From assembly GCA_044221555.1 (NCBI GenBank), contig JBGAOY010000004.1:340293-404292 (forward strand): a stretch of 64,000 bases of DNA, read 5' to 3'. The notes beneath the pieces were generated by a model. The model was given only the letters and a program-made list of their open reading frames with translations, ran no database searches and had not been told where the DNA came from. Positions 57,362-64,000 of the stretch are shown one piece after another. Every line of letters begins with the position of its first letter. Positions within the stretch are counted from its first letter, which is position 1. Position numbers and translations under genes: made by a program. The DNA is from JAEUJM01 sp044221555 (GTDB taxonomy: Bacteria; Actinomycetota; Acidimicrobiia; Acidimicrobiales; DATDAH01).

Positions 57362-58959
57362 CAGGACACGTCGGCCATGAGGATCGGGGGGTTGTGGAAG
57401 TGGGTGATGGTGCCGGCGGGGCCCACCACGTCGGAGGCCATCTCCAGCGCGTCCTGCAGCGTCGACGCCGCCTTGAAGCCGAGGCGGCGCACGGCCCGCA
57501 CGTCGCCGCCCACGATGATGGTGGCGCCGAGGTGCTTCAGCGCGTGCGATCCCCAGTACCACATGTAGAAGGGGTGGACGCCGTGGTAGGCGTAGGACGT
57601 CCGGTACAGGTGCCGGTACCACTCGTCCTCGGCGAAGCTCTTCTCGTAGGTCTTCTCGATCTCGATCGGGTCGGTGGTCTCGGCCAGGACCTGCTCGAAG
57701 AAGTCGATGTAGCTGGGGTGGTGCACCGGGTTGAACTCCCACGGGGTGGGGTGGCTCATGATCAGCACGCCGCCCTCGCGCACGAGGGGCCGGCCCTTGT
57801 ACATGTTGAAGAAGTACCCGAGGCCCAGGCACATCACCAGGATCGGGTTCATCACCGAGTTCACGTTGTAGGGGCAGATGTAGGGCAGGCCCATCGTGAG
57901 GATGTCGGTCTGGCCCTCGACGGGCACCAACTGCTGGCGGTACACCTCGGCGGTGGTGAGCTTGTGCACCGCCTCGATCTCGCCGGCGTGCACGCCGGTC
58001 ATGCCCATGGGGGCCCGCCATCCGTGGAACACCGCCCGCTTGGCCTTGGTGGGCATGCGCTTCAGCCCGGCCGACATCCCGATGAAGGTGGCGCGGTCCT
58101 TGGCGTTCCACTCCCACTCGCGCTTCTGCAGCACGCCCATGGGCAGGTCGTCGCCGAACACGTTGTTGTTCACCGTGGTCTCGATCTGGAAGACCTTCAC
58201 CCCGGCGTCGCGGATGACCTTGCCCATGCGCCAGTTGGCCGAGTGCAGCGCCGAGTGCTCCTGGTCCATGAACGACGTGGAGTGCTGCATGGTGTGGACG
58301 TTGTGGTGGTGGCGCAGGGAGCGGTAGCTGGCCAGGCCCGTGGCCGTGCTCTTGTGGCCGCCGTCCATCGACACCAGGTTGATGTTGACGTAGACCACCA
58401 GGTCGCTCTCGGCCGCCCGCTTCGAGATCTCGACCTCCTCGCCTTTCTCGGTCTCACCCAGGAAGGTCAGGTTGTCGCGGTCCTCGGCGTCGAAGTTGTA
58501 GAGCAGGCCGTCCGGGGCGAACGCGTCGTACACCCGGTCGCCCACCGCGTGGCGCAACTCGGCCTCGGTCATGCGGCGGTGCAGCGCCAGGGCGGCGATG
58601 AGGTGGACGTCGTCCACGCCGGCCGCGGCGGCCAGGTCGAGCACCGCCTCGATCACCCGCTGGCGGATGTCGGGCCGGCGCATCTGGGGGAGGGGCAGCG
58701 AGATGTCGTCGAAGGCGATCGTCAGCTTCATGCCGGCGAACAGCAGGGCGCTGAGCGGCTCGGAGTCGACCGGGTTCTCCAGGGCGTCGCGGATGGCGCC
58801 GTCGGGGTCGCGCAGCGCGCTCAGCGGCTCGGGCGCGTAGATGACCCGCGAGCGGCCCGCGGGCAGACGCTCCATCCGGAAGCCCTCGCCGTGGTGGAAC
58901 AGGATCGGCGGCGTCGACCGGTCGACCTCGAGCACGAAGCCCGGACGGGGGTTGCTCAT
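57361..58959 (-). CDS. LarA-like (DUF2088, nickel-dependent lactate racemase family) protein
   Basis: 532 residues, longer than LarA (~430). LarA-like landmarks: the nucleotide/substrate strand AFDDISLPLPQM (Asp84-Asp85), the ALHRRMTEAEL motif (His127, equivalent to the HR catalytic region), and INLVSMDGGHKSTATGL (Lys203 near the expected pincer-cofactor attachment). The C-terminal ~130 residues (SFAEDEWYRHLYRTSYAY and HFHNPPILMADV) extend beyond LarA. Family members isomerise 2-hydroxy acids; nickel-pincer dependence here is not proved, and no larB/larC/larE genes are near. It is downstream of an alcohol dehydrogenase and an acyl-CoA reductase, so a role in lipid-linked hydroxy-acid chemistry is inferred. 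Confidence 0.78.
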   Translation of the reverse strand: MSNPRPGFVLEVDRSTPPILFHHGEGFRMERLPAGRSRVIYAPEPLSALRDPDGAIRDALENPVDSEPLSALLFAGMKLTIAFDDISLPLPQMRRPDIRQRVIEAVLDLAAAAGVDDVHLIAALALHRRMTEAELRHAVGDRVYDAFAPDGLLYNFDAEDRDNLTFLGETEKGEEVEISKRAAESDLVVYVNINLVSMDGGHKSTATGLASYRSLRHHHNVHTMQHSTSFMDQEHSALHSANWRMGKVIRDAGVKVFQIETTVNNNVFGDDLPMGVLQKREWEWNAKDRATFIGMSAGLKRMPTKAKRAVFHGWRAPMGMTGVHAGEIEAVHKLTTAEVYRQQLVPVEGQTDILTMGLPYICPYNVNSVMNPILVMCLGLGYFFNMYKGRPLVREGGVLIMSHPTPWEFNPVHHPSYIDFFEQVLAETTDPIEIEKTYEKSFAEDEWYRHLYRTSYAYHGVHPFYMWYWGSHALKHLGATIIVGGDVRAVRRLGFKAASTLQDALEMASDVVGPAGTITHFHNPPILMADVS

Positions 58960-58996
58960 GCGAAGACCTCGTCGATCGCTGGAGCGTGACGGTCGA

Positions 58997-60205
58997 TCAT
59001 GGGTTGCGTTCCTTTTCGTCTCGCAGGTCGAAGGCCACCTTGACGGCGCCCCGGCTGCCCGCCGACGCCGCGTGCTCGATGGCATCGCGGTACCGGCGGA
59101 GGGGATAGGTGGCCGACACCAGCCGGCCGAGGTCGGCCTCGGCGGCCAGCTCGAAGGCCAGGTCGAACGTGCGGCGCCTGGTGCCGTCGGGCAGCTGCTC
59201 GGTGCCGTACGTGTAGGCGCCCACCATCTCGATCTCGCGGTGCCACAGGCCGGTGAGGTCGAGCGACACCTGGCCGGGCATGCCGGCGACGACCACCCGA
59301 CCCCGGGGTCGGACGATGGCGAGAGCGTCGGTGAGGCTGTCGGCGCTGCCGACGCAGTCGATCACCACGTCGGCGCCGCCGGTGAGACGTTCGACGTCGC
59401 CGTCGTCGGCGCCGGCGCTGACGGCCATCGAGCCGGTGAGGCGGCGGACCGACCGGCGGACCTCGCCCGGGGCGACGACCAGGTCGGCGCCCAGCGACCT
59501 GACCAGGGCCTTCTGGTCGGGGTGCTTGGCCGTGGCCAGGAGCGTGGCCGGGGGAGCGAACCGCCGCAGCGCGGCGACGGTGAGCAGGCCCAGCGTGCCG
59601 GCCCCGAGCACCACCACACTCGTGTCGGGGCCCGCCCGACCGGCTAGCGCGGCGTGGATGGCGCACGCCGCCGGCTCGACCATCACTGCCGCCTCGTCGC
59701 CGAGATCGGCGGGCACCTCGTGCAGCTGGCTGCGATGGGCGACCATGAACGTGGACCAGCCACCCCCGGTGTCGCAGCAGAAGCCCGTCTGCAGCCCGGG
59801 CTCGAGCGCGCCGAAGGCGATGCGCTCGCAGTTGCCCAGGTCGCCCCGCGCGCAGGCGTCGCAGACGGGGTCGATGCCGCGGGTGACGCAGCCGAGCACC
59901 GGCTCGAGCACCACGCGGGTGCCGTCGTCGAGCTCGCCCACGACCTCGTGGCCGGGCACGAACGGGAACGACACGATGGGCTCGAAGTAGCGGGACGAGG
60001 CGCCGTCGATGGTGGCCAGATCGCTGCCGCAGATACCGGCCAGGCGGGGCCGCACCAGCACCCAGTCGGGCCCGGGCAGCTCGGGCGGGTCGATGTCGTC
60101 GAGCTGCAGGGGCCCCACGCGAACGCCGCGCCCGCTGACCAGGCTGCCGGCCACCTTGGCCGCGGCGAACCGGGGCAGGTCACGTTCGAACACGAGCGCT
60201 TTCAT
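58997..60205 (-). CDS. Zinc-dependent alcohol dehydrogenase (MDR/threonine-dehydrogenase-like)
   Basis: 402 residues. Catalytic zinc Cys in LAGICGSDLATID, PGHEVVGEL (second ligand region), and a Cys-rich structural-zinc loop CDACARGDLGNC. The Rossmann NAD(P) site is VVVLGAGTLGLLTVAALRRF (about 197-216). N-terminal ~45 residues include a segment LVSGRGVRVGPLQLDDIDP longer than usual. It probably interconverts an aldehyde or ketone and alcohol; in this operon the substrate may be the aldehyde or alcohol product of the adjacent reductase. It lies 37 bp upstream of the LarA-like gene and 19 bp after the reductase gene. Confidence 0.86.
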   Translation of the reverse strand: MKALVFERDLPRFAAAKVAGSLVSGRGVRVGPLQLDDIDPPELPGPDWVLVRPRLAGICGSDLATIDGASSRYFEPIVSFPFVPGHEVVGELDDGTRVVLEPVLGCVTRGIDPVCDACARGDLGNCERIAFGALEPGLQTGFCCDTGGGWSTFMVAHRSQLHEVPADLGDEAAVMVEPAACAIHAALAGRAGPDTSVVVLGAGTLGLLTVAALRRFAPPATLLATAKHPDQKALVRSLGADLVVAPGEVRRSVRRLTGSMAVSAGADDGDVERLTGGADVVIDCVGSADSLTDALAIVRPRGRVVVAGMPGQVSLDLTGLWHREIEMVGAYTYGTEQLPDGTRRRTFDLAFELAAEADLGRLVSATYPLRRYRDAIEHAASAGSRGAVKVAFDLRDEKERNP

Positions 60206-60224
60206 CGGCTCGCCCCCGTCGCCC

Positions 60225-62630
60225 TCATCGCCGGCTCCTGGCGCCCGGGCGCGGGGCGCCGGTGCCCGACGCGTGCGGGCCGGGGTCGAGCAGGGCCTCG
60301 AGCAGCGACGGCCCGGTGGCGCCCCGGCGCCGGGCCAGGGGCAGCAACGGACGCTGCCCGCCGGGCGCCTTGGCCCAGTGCTCGACCAGCCATCCCCGCT
60401 TGCGGGCGAGGGCCGACAGGCGGGTCTCGGGGTTGACCGCCACGGGGAAGCCCACGGCCTCGAGCATGGGCAGGTCGCTGGCGGAGTCTGCGTAGGCCAC
60501 CGACTCCTTCAGCGACAGGCCCTCCGCCTCGGCGTAGAGGGCCATGGCCTGCGCCCTGGTCTCGCCCGTGGGGGGCACGTCGGTCAGCTCGCCGGTGTAG
60601 CGGCCGTCCTTCACCGACATCTCCGCACAGACGATGTCGTCGAACAGCGGTCGCAGGGGCTCGATCACGAAGTCGAGGGCGCCGGTGATGAGCACGGTGC
60701 GGTGGCCGAGCTCGCGGTGCTTGCGCACCCGGCGGATGGCGGCGGGGAACGATTTGGCCAGGATCAGCGCGCTGAACATCTCGGCGCCGTCTTCGGCCAG
60801 CTGCTCGACCGGGGCATCCTCGTAGCGGCGGTAGAAGTAGCGGAGGAAGTCGCTGCGGTCGCGGCGGTCGAGCGACAGCAGCTTCGGTGCCTCGGCGACG
60901 GTGCGGGCCACGAAGCGCACCCGGTCGGCCCGGCTGAGGCGGCGGCTGGCGATCCAGGCGTAGGACGCGACCACGTTCGACGCGATGAGCGTGTTCTCGA
61001 GGTCGAACGCGGCCAGGTGGCGGTCGGGGGAGAGCACCTGGCCCCGGAGGCGGACCTCACGCGTCGGCCCCTGCTTCTTGCCCGGGTTGCTCTTCACCCG
61101 GGCCTGGTCGACGACGGACGGCAGATGGACGTTGGGGACGAAGTGGTCCCAGTCGATGACGCGGGGGTCGAAGGCGAACTCGGCGCGGTCCTCGTCGTCG
61201 AGCGACTCCCACAGGGCCAGCAGGCGCTCGACGCCGTAGAGGGCCTCGCACTCGGCGTAGGCGCCGTAGAGCTCGACGTAGCTGAGCGCCCGCTCGGCCT
61301 CCTCGCGCTTGGTCTCGATATTGGCGCTGAACTCGGCCTGCTTGCCGCGGAGGGGGAGTGCCGACAGCACCGTCTCGGTGCGCTCGAGCACCTTCTTGGC
61401 CCGCTTCAGCTCGCCCTCGACCTTGCCCCGGCCGGGGAACTTCCACTCGGGCACGGCGATGGGCTGACCGTCGTTCTCGTAGAGCGGGTGCTCGATGAAC
61501 CACGCCTCGACCAGGTTCACGAGCTGGCGGTAGCGCAGCGGGTTGGCGGTGCCGGAGGCCACCTGGATCACGTGGGGCGTGTCGGGCGGGGGCTGCGCCG
61601 CGGCGGCGCAGATGGCGCCGACCACGAGGTCGACCGGGATGACGTCGATGATGCCCTCGGGCACGCCGGGGAACTCGGTGAGCAGGCCCCGGGCGTAGGA
61701 GATGATGACCGGCTCGGCCATCCGGAAGCCGCGGATCCAGCCGGGCTTCGGCTCGGCCAGCGCCGACTCGATGATCGACGGCCGCACGATGCTGACGGGC
61801 ACGTCGCCGCGGGACTCGACCAGCGCCCGCTCGCCGAGGGCCTTCGTGTAGGCGTAGGCATCGGGCCAGCCGAGCGAGCCGGCGCGGGCGATGCCCGCCT
61901 CGGCCATGCGATCGGCCACCCAGCGGGTGCGCTGGTGCTCGGTCTTCTCGGAGAGCAGCGGCGTGCCCGCGGCGCCGAGCTCGCGGCGGGCCTCCTTGGC
62001 GAAGCGGGCCAGCATCTCGGGCGTGCGGCTCTGCGCCTCGGCGTCGGTGCGGGTGCGGCGGGCGGCGTCGACCTCGGCCCGCCACGGCACGTCGGTGAAG
62101 AACGGGCTCTCGTCGACCAGCACCTCGGGAGCCGAGCCTCGTCGTGAGCCGGCGACGTAGCAGGTGGAGACCGCCACCAGATGGGGGTTGACGCCCAGGT
62201 CGTGGAGCGTCTCGACGATGCGGACGGGGCCGAGCAGGTTCACCTCGACGGCGCCGTCGAGGGGGGAGTCGAACGAGACGGTGGCGGCCGAGTGGATGAC
62301 GATGTCGCAGCTCGCCAGCGCGGCGCGGCCGGCGTCGTCGAGGCCGAGGCCGTCGCTGCTGACGTCGCCCTGTACCACCTGGACCCGCCGCTCGAGCAGG
62401 TCGGCGAAGCCGTCCTTGCCGTGCTCCTCACGCAGGCGGTCGAAGGCGTCGTTCTTGAACAGCTCGCGCGCGGCGCGGCGCTCCACGGTCGAGCTGCGGC
62501 CCGCCCGGATCAACAGCACGAGTTCGCAGTCGGGCACCGCCCGCAGCAGTCGCTCGACGAGCGCGGTGCCCAGGAAGCCGGTGGAACCGGTGATGGCGAT
62601 GCGCTTGTGGCTCAGCGTCGCTCGGATCAC
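60225..62630 (-). CDS. Fatty acyl-CoA reductase-like protein fused to a HAD-IB domain
   Basis: 801 residues. The N-terminal extended SDR/Male_sterility domain (about 8-400) has NAD(P) site RIAITGSTGFLGTALVERLL, ASCDIVIHSAATVSFD, and active-site YAYTKALGE. The middle (400-520) is the FAR_C-type helical region. The C-terminal HAD-IB domain (about 538-760) begins HLAAFDLENTLIASN: the usual DxD is D543-x-E545, so the general acid/base Asp is Glu. It should reduce an acyl-CoA to aldehyde or alcohol; the HAD half may act on a phosphorylated lipid or be regulatory. GTG 62630 begins the first gene of the leftward lipid operon. Confidence 0.84.
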   Translation of the reverse strand: MIRATLSHKRIAITGSTGFLGTALVERLLRAVPDCELVLLIRAGRSSTVERRAARELFKNDAFDRLREEHGKDGFADLLERRVQVVQGDVSSDGLGLDDAGRAALASCDIVIHSAATVSFDSPLDGAVEVNLLGPVRIVETLHDLGVNPHLVAVSTCYVAGSRRGSAPEVLVDESPFFTDVPWRAEVDAARRTRTDAEAQSRTPEMLARFAKEARRELGAAGTPLLSEKTEHQRTRWVADRMAEAGIARAGSLGWPDAYAYTKALGERALVESRGDVPVSIVRPSIIESALAEPKPGWIRGFRMAEPVIISYARGLLTEFPGVPEGIIDVIPVDLVVGAICAAAAQPPPDTPHVIQVASGTANPLRYRQLVNLVEAWFIEHPLYENDGQPIAVPEWKFPGRGKVEGELKRAKKVLERTETVLSALPLRGKQAEFSANIETKREEAERALSYVELYGAYAECEALYGVERLLALWESLDDEDRAEFAFDPRVIDWDHFVPNVHLPSVVDQARVKSNPGKKQGPTREVRLRGQVLSPDRHLAAFDLENTLIASNVVASYAWIASRRLSRADRVRFVARTVAEAPKLLSLDRRDRSDFLRYFYRRYEDAPVEQLAEDGAEMFSALILAKSFPAAIRRVRKHRELGHRTVLITGALDFVIEPLRPLFDDIVCAEMSVKDGRYTGELTDVPPTGETRAQAMALYAEAEGLSLKESVAYADSASDLPMLEAVGFPVAVNPETRLSALARKRGWLVEHWAKAPGGQRPLLPLARRRGATGPSLLEALLDPGPHASGTGAPRPGARSRR

Positions 62631-62676
62631 AGCGCCACGTCAGTCACTGGGTCTCCCGGATCACGCTCCCATTCTC

Positions 62677-62688
62677 TACCATTTGGTA
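62677..62688. promoter_or_regulatory. Candidate TetR operator
   Basis: TACCA-TT-TGGTA, a perfect 5-bp inverted repeat with 2-bp centre, lies immediately before the TetR GTG start (62690) and 46 bp upstream of the reductase start (62630). Its placement would let the repressor block both divergent genes. Confidence 0.55.
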
Positions 62689-62689
62689 A

Positions 62690-63322
62690 GTGGCCCGCAC
62701 GAACGACACCCGCGAGCGGGTCCTGGAGGCGGCGCTGGTGTCGTTCGGGGGCCCGGGCTACGAAGCGACCTCGCTCGACGACATCGCCGCCGACCTCGGC
62801 GTGTCGAAGCAGGCCATCCTCTACTACTTCCCCTCCAAGTCGCTCCTCATGGACGCGGTGATCGACCAGAGCGCCGTCGAGTTGGCCGACGTCCTCGAGG
62901 GCGCGATCGCCTCGGCCGGGCCCGGCTTCGACCGCATCGAGTCGGTGGTGCGCTCGGTGTTCCGCCTGGCCCTACGGCGACCCGAGCTGCTCGGCCTGGT
63001 CCGCGAGGTCAGCCGCCTCGGACCACCGGTGTCGACGCGCCTGGTCGACGCGCTCGACCCCCTGGTGCATCGAGCCCGTGAGTTCCTCGAGGCCGAGATG
63101 GCCGCCGGTCACATGCGTCAGACCGACTCGCGGCTCCTGCTCATGTCGGCCTACTCGACGGTGATCGGCGTGGCCACCGAGGTCGAGGTGCTGCGGGCAG
63201 TGGGCATCGAGCCCGGCATGAAGGCAATGGTGCGGCGGCGGTCCGAGCTGATCGACTTCCTACGCTCGGCCCTCCTGGCGCCGGCGCCGGAGGCGGTGGC
63301 GACGGTGGCGACGGAGCGTTGA
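62690..63322 (+). CDS. TetR-family transcriptional regulator of the lipid operon
   Basis: 210 residues. N-terminal TetR helix-turn-helix ERVLEAALVSFGGPGYEATSLDDIAADLGVSKQAILYYFPSK (about 9-50). The ligand domain is helical with no diagnostic pocket; the relationship to fatty-acyl-CoA-sensing FadR/PaaR-type regulators is suggested by context only. Divergent from the acyl-CoA reductase operon, with a dyad operator touching its own start codon. GTG 62690 is the only start that retains the basic arm MARTNDTRERV. A strong terminator follows. Confidence 0.85.
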   Translation: MARTNDTRERVLEAALVSFGGPGYEATSLDDIAADLGVSKQAILYYFPSKSLLMDAVIDQSAVELADVLEGAIASAGPGFDRIESVVRSVFRLALRRPELLGLVREVSRLGPPVSTRLVDALDPLVHRAREFLEAEMAAGHMRQTDSRLLLMSAYSTVIGVATEVEVLRAVGIEPGMKAMVRRRSELIDFLRSALLAPAPEAVATVATER

Positions 63323-63336
63323 CGACTCGAATCCGG

Positions 63337-63388
63337 CGAACTGGCGCCCGATTCCGTAGCCCCCGGCACCCAATCGGGCGCCAGTTCG
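63337..63388. terminator. Bidirectional terminator after TetR
   Basis: CGAACTGGCGCCCGATT (63337-63353) pairs perfectly with AATCGGGCGCCAGTTCG (63372-63388), 17 bp, 18-nt loop, between converging genes. Confidence 0.75.
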
Positions 63389-63430
63389 AGGGTCACCCGG
63401 TCAGCGGGTCACGGTTCAGCGGGTCACGGT

Positions 63431-63994
63431 TCAGTGATCTGTGCGGTGGCGGCGCCGGCCGTGGCGCTCGAGGGCCAGGCGCACCAGCTCGTCGATGAGC
63501 TCGGCGTAGCCGAGGCCCGACGCCTGCCAGAGCTTGGGGTACATCGAGATGGGGGTGAACCCCGGGATGGTGTTGATCTCGTTCAGCAGGAACCCCCGGC
63601 CACCCTCCTCGTAGAAGAAGTCGACTCGGGCCATGCCCTCGGCCCGCAGCACCTGGAACGCCCGGACCGCCAGTGCCTGCACCTCGGCGGTCCTCGCCGC
63701 GTCGAGCGCGGCGGGGATCAGCGCGTCGGCGCCGTCCAGCATGGCCAGCACCTTGTCGCGATCCTGCGGCGACTTGAGATCGACTGCCACCGAGCGCCGG
63801 CCGCGGTGCAGCACGCTGCGCCGGCCGCTGGCCAGGAACGCCGGGTCGCCGCGGTCCCTGCCCTTGTCGGCCTTGCGGTCGAGGCGGATCACGTCGGCCC
63901 CCATGTCGGCCAGCAGCATGCCGCAGAAGGGGCCGGCGGCCACGTTGCAGACCTCGATCACGCGTACGCCGTCCAGTGGCAGGGGCTTGGTCAT
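63431..63994 (-). pseudogene. Chimeric ORF: start of a CaiB/BaiF CoA-transferase joined to the end of a D-Ala-D-Ala ligase
   Basis: 187 residues. Residues 1-~88 match the beginning of CaiB/BaiF (alpha-methylacyl-CoA racemase-like) proteins: LDGVRVIEVCNVAAGPFCGM, LLADMGADVIRLDRK, and VAVDLKSPQDRDKVL. Residues ~90-187 match the C-terminus of D-alanine-D-alanine ligase: AVRAFQVLRAEGMARVDFFY, FLLNEINTIPGFTPISMYPK and LVRLALERH. Each parent is normally ~350 or more residues. Neither half has a complete active site; the ligase's ATP and substrate sites are mostly missing. The join lies near 63720-63730. Also GRRSVLHRGRRSV is a small internal duplication. A deletion scar or an assembly artefact are both possible. 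Confidence 0.7.
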
Positions 63995-64000
63995 TTGAAG

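Overview
The window is about 70% G+C with GTG starts common. Its gene content points to an actinobacterium, most likely class Acidimicrobiia (Iamia/Ilumatobacter-like). The pointers are F420-type oxidoreductases, two HAD-IB lipid enzymes, a lactate-racemase-like/acyl-CoA-reductase lipid cluster, a SARP-type regulator and many secreted repeat proteins. The placement is inference; there is no rRNA or other phylogenetic marker. I see no prophage, insertion sequence or CRISPR array.

Layout. 1-10.1 kb: the 3' end of a secreted repeat protein cut by the window edge, RarD-like permease, VOC protein, mycothiol-isomerase-like protein, two small membrane proteins and tRNA-Val(GAC). Then comes a 1374-residue secreted RCC1-repeat protein bracketed by ~100-bp direct repeats made of its own gene junction, and a thioesterase. 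10.1-16.6 kb: TrpB2, two secreted proteins, an F420 oxidoreductase, a DUF2752 membrane protein, an acyltransferase and a SnoaL-like protein. 16.7-22.0 kb: an aromatic meta-cleavage-type operon (FAH-family hydrolase, PPOX/F420 protein, extradiol dioxygenase, flavin hydroxylase) behind a divergent GntR repressor, followed by a convergent TetR gene. 22.1-24.7 kb: a Pat-type protein acetyltransferase.

24.8-34.1 kb is the most distinctive region: a same-strand run encoding a PASTA pseudokinase, a wall-anchored SdrD/DUF11-like adhesin, two related exported proteins with a TasA/SipW-class signal sequence, a SipW-type (Ser/His) signal peptidase with a C-terminal zinc ribbon, and a BTAD/SARP-AAA regulator. 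I read it as a self-contained surface-fibre or matrix export system.

34.2-51 kb is mostly housekeeping: an M20-like protein with altered catalytic residues, acyl-CoA dehydrogenase, quinone oxidoreductase, citrate synthase, LysR regulator, HAD-PlsC fusion, aconitase with a divergent GntR regulator, tandem nitroreductases and glutamate synthase large subunit. 51-56.3 kb: an SLH-domain propeller protein, then a lipoprotein/ECF sigma/anti-sigma operon and an Uma2-type nuclease. 56.4-62.6 kb: a lipid operon (acyltransferase, LarA-like protein, alcohol dehydrogenase, fatty acyl-CoA reductase-HAD fusion) with a divergent TetR regulator. The right edge has a short ORF joining the start of a CaiB-type CoA-transferase to the end of a D-Ala-D-Ala ligase, either a deletion scar or an assembly chimera.
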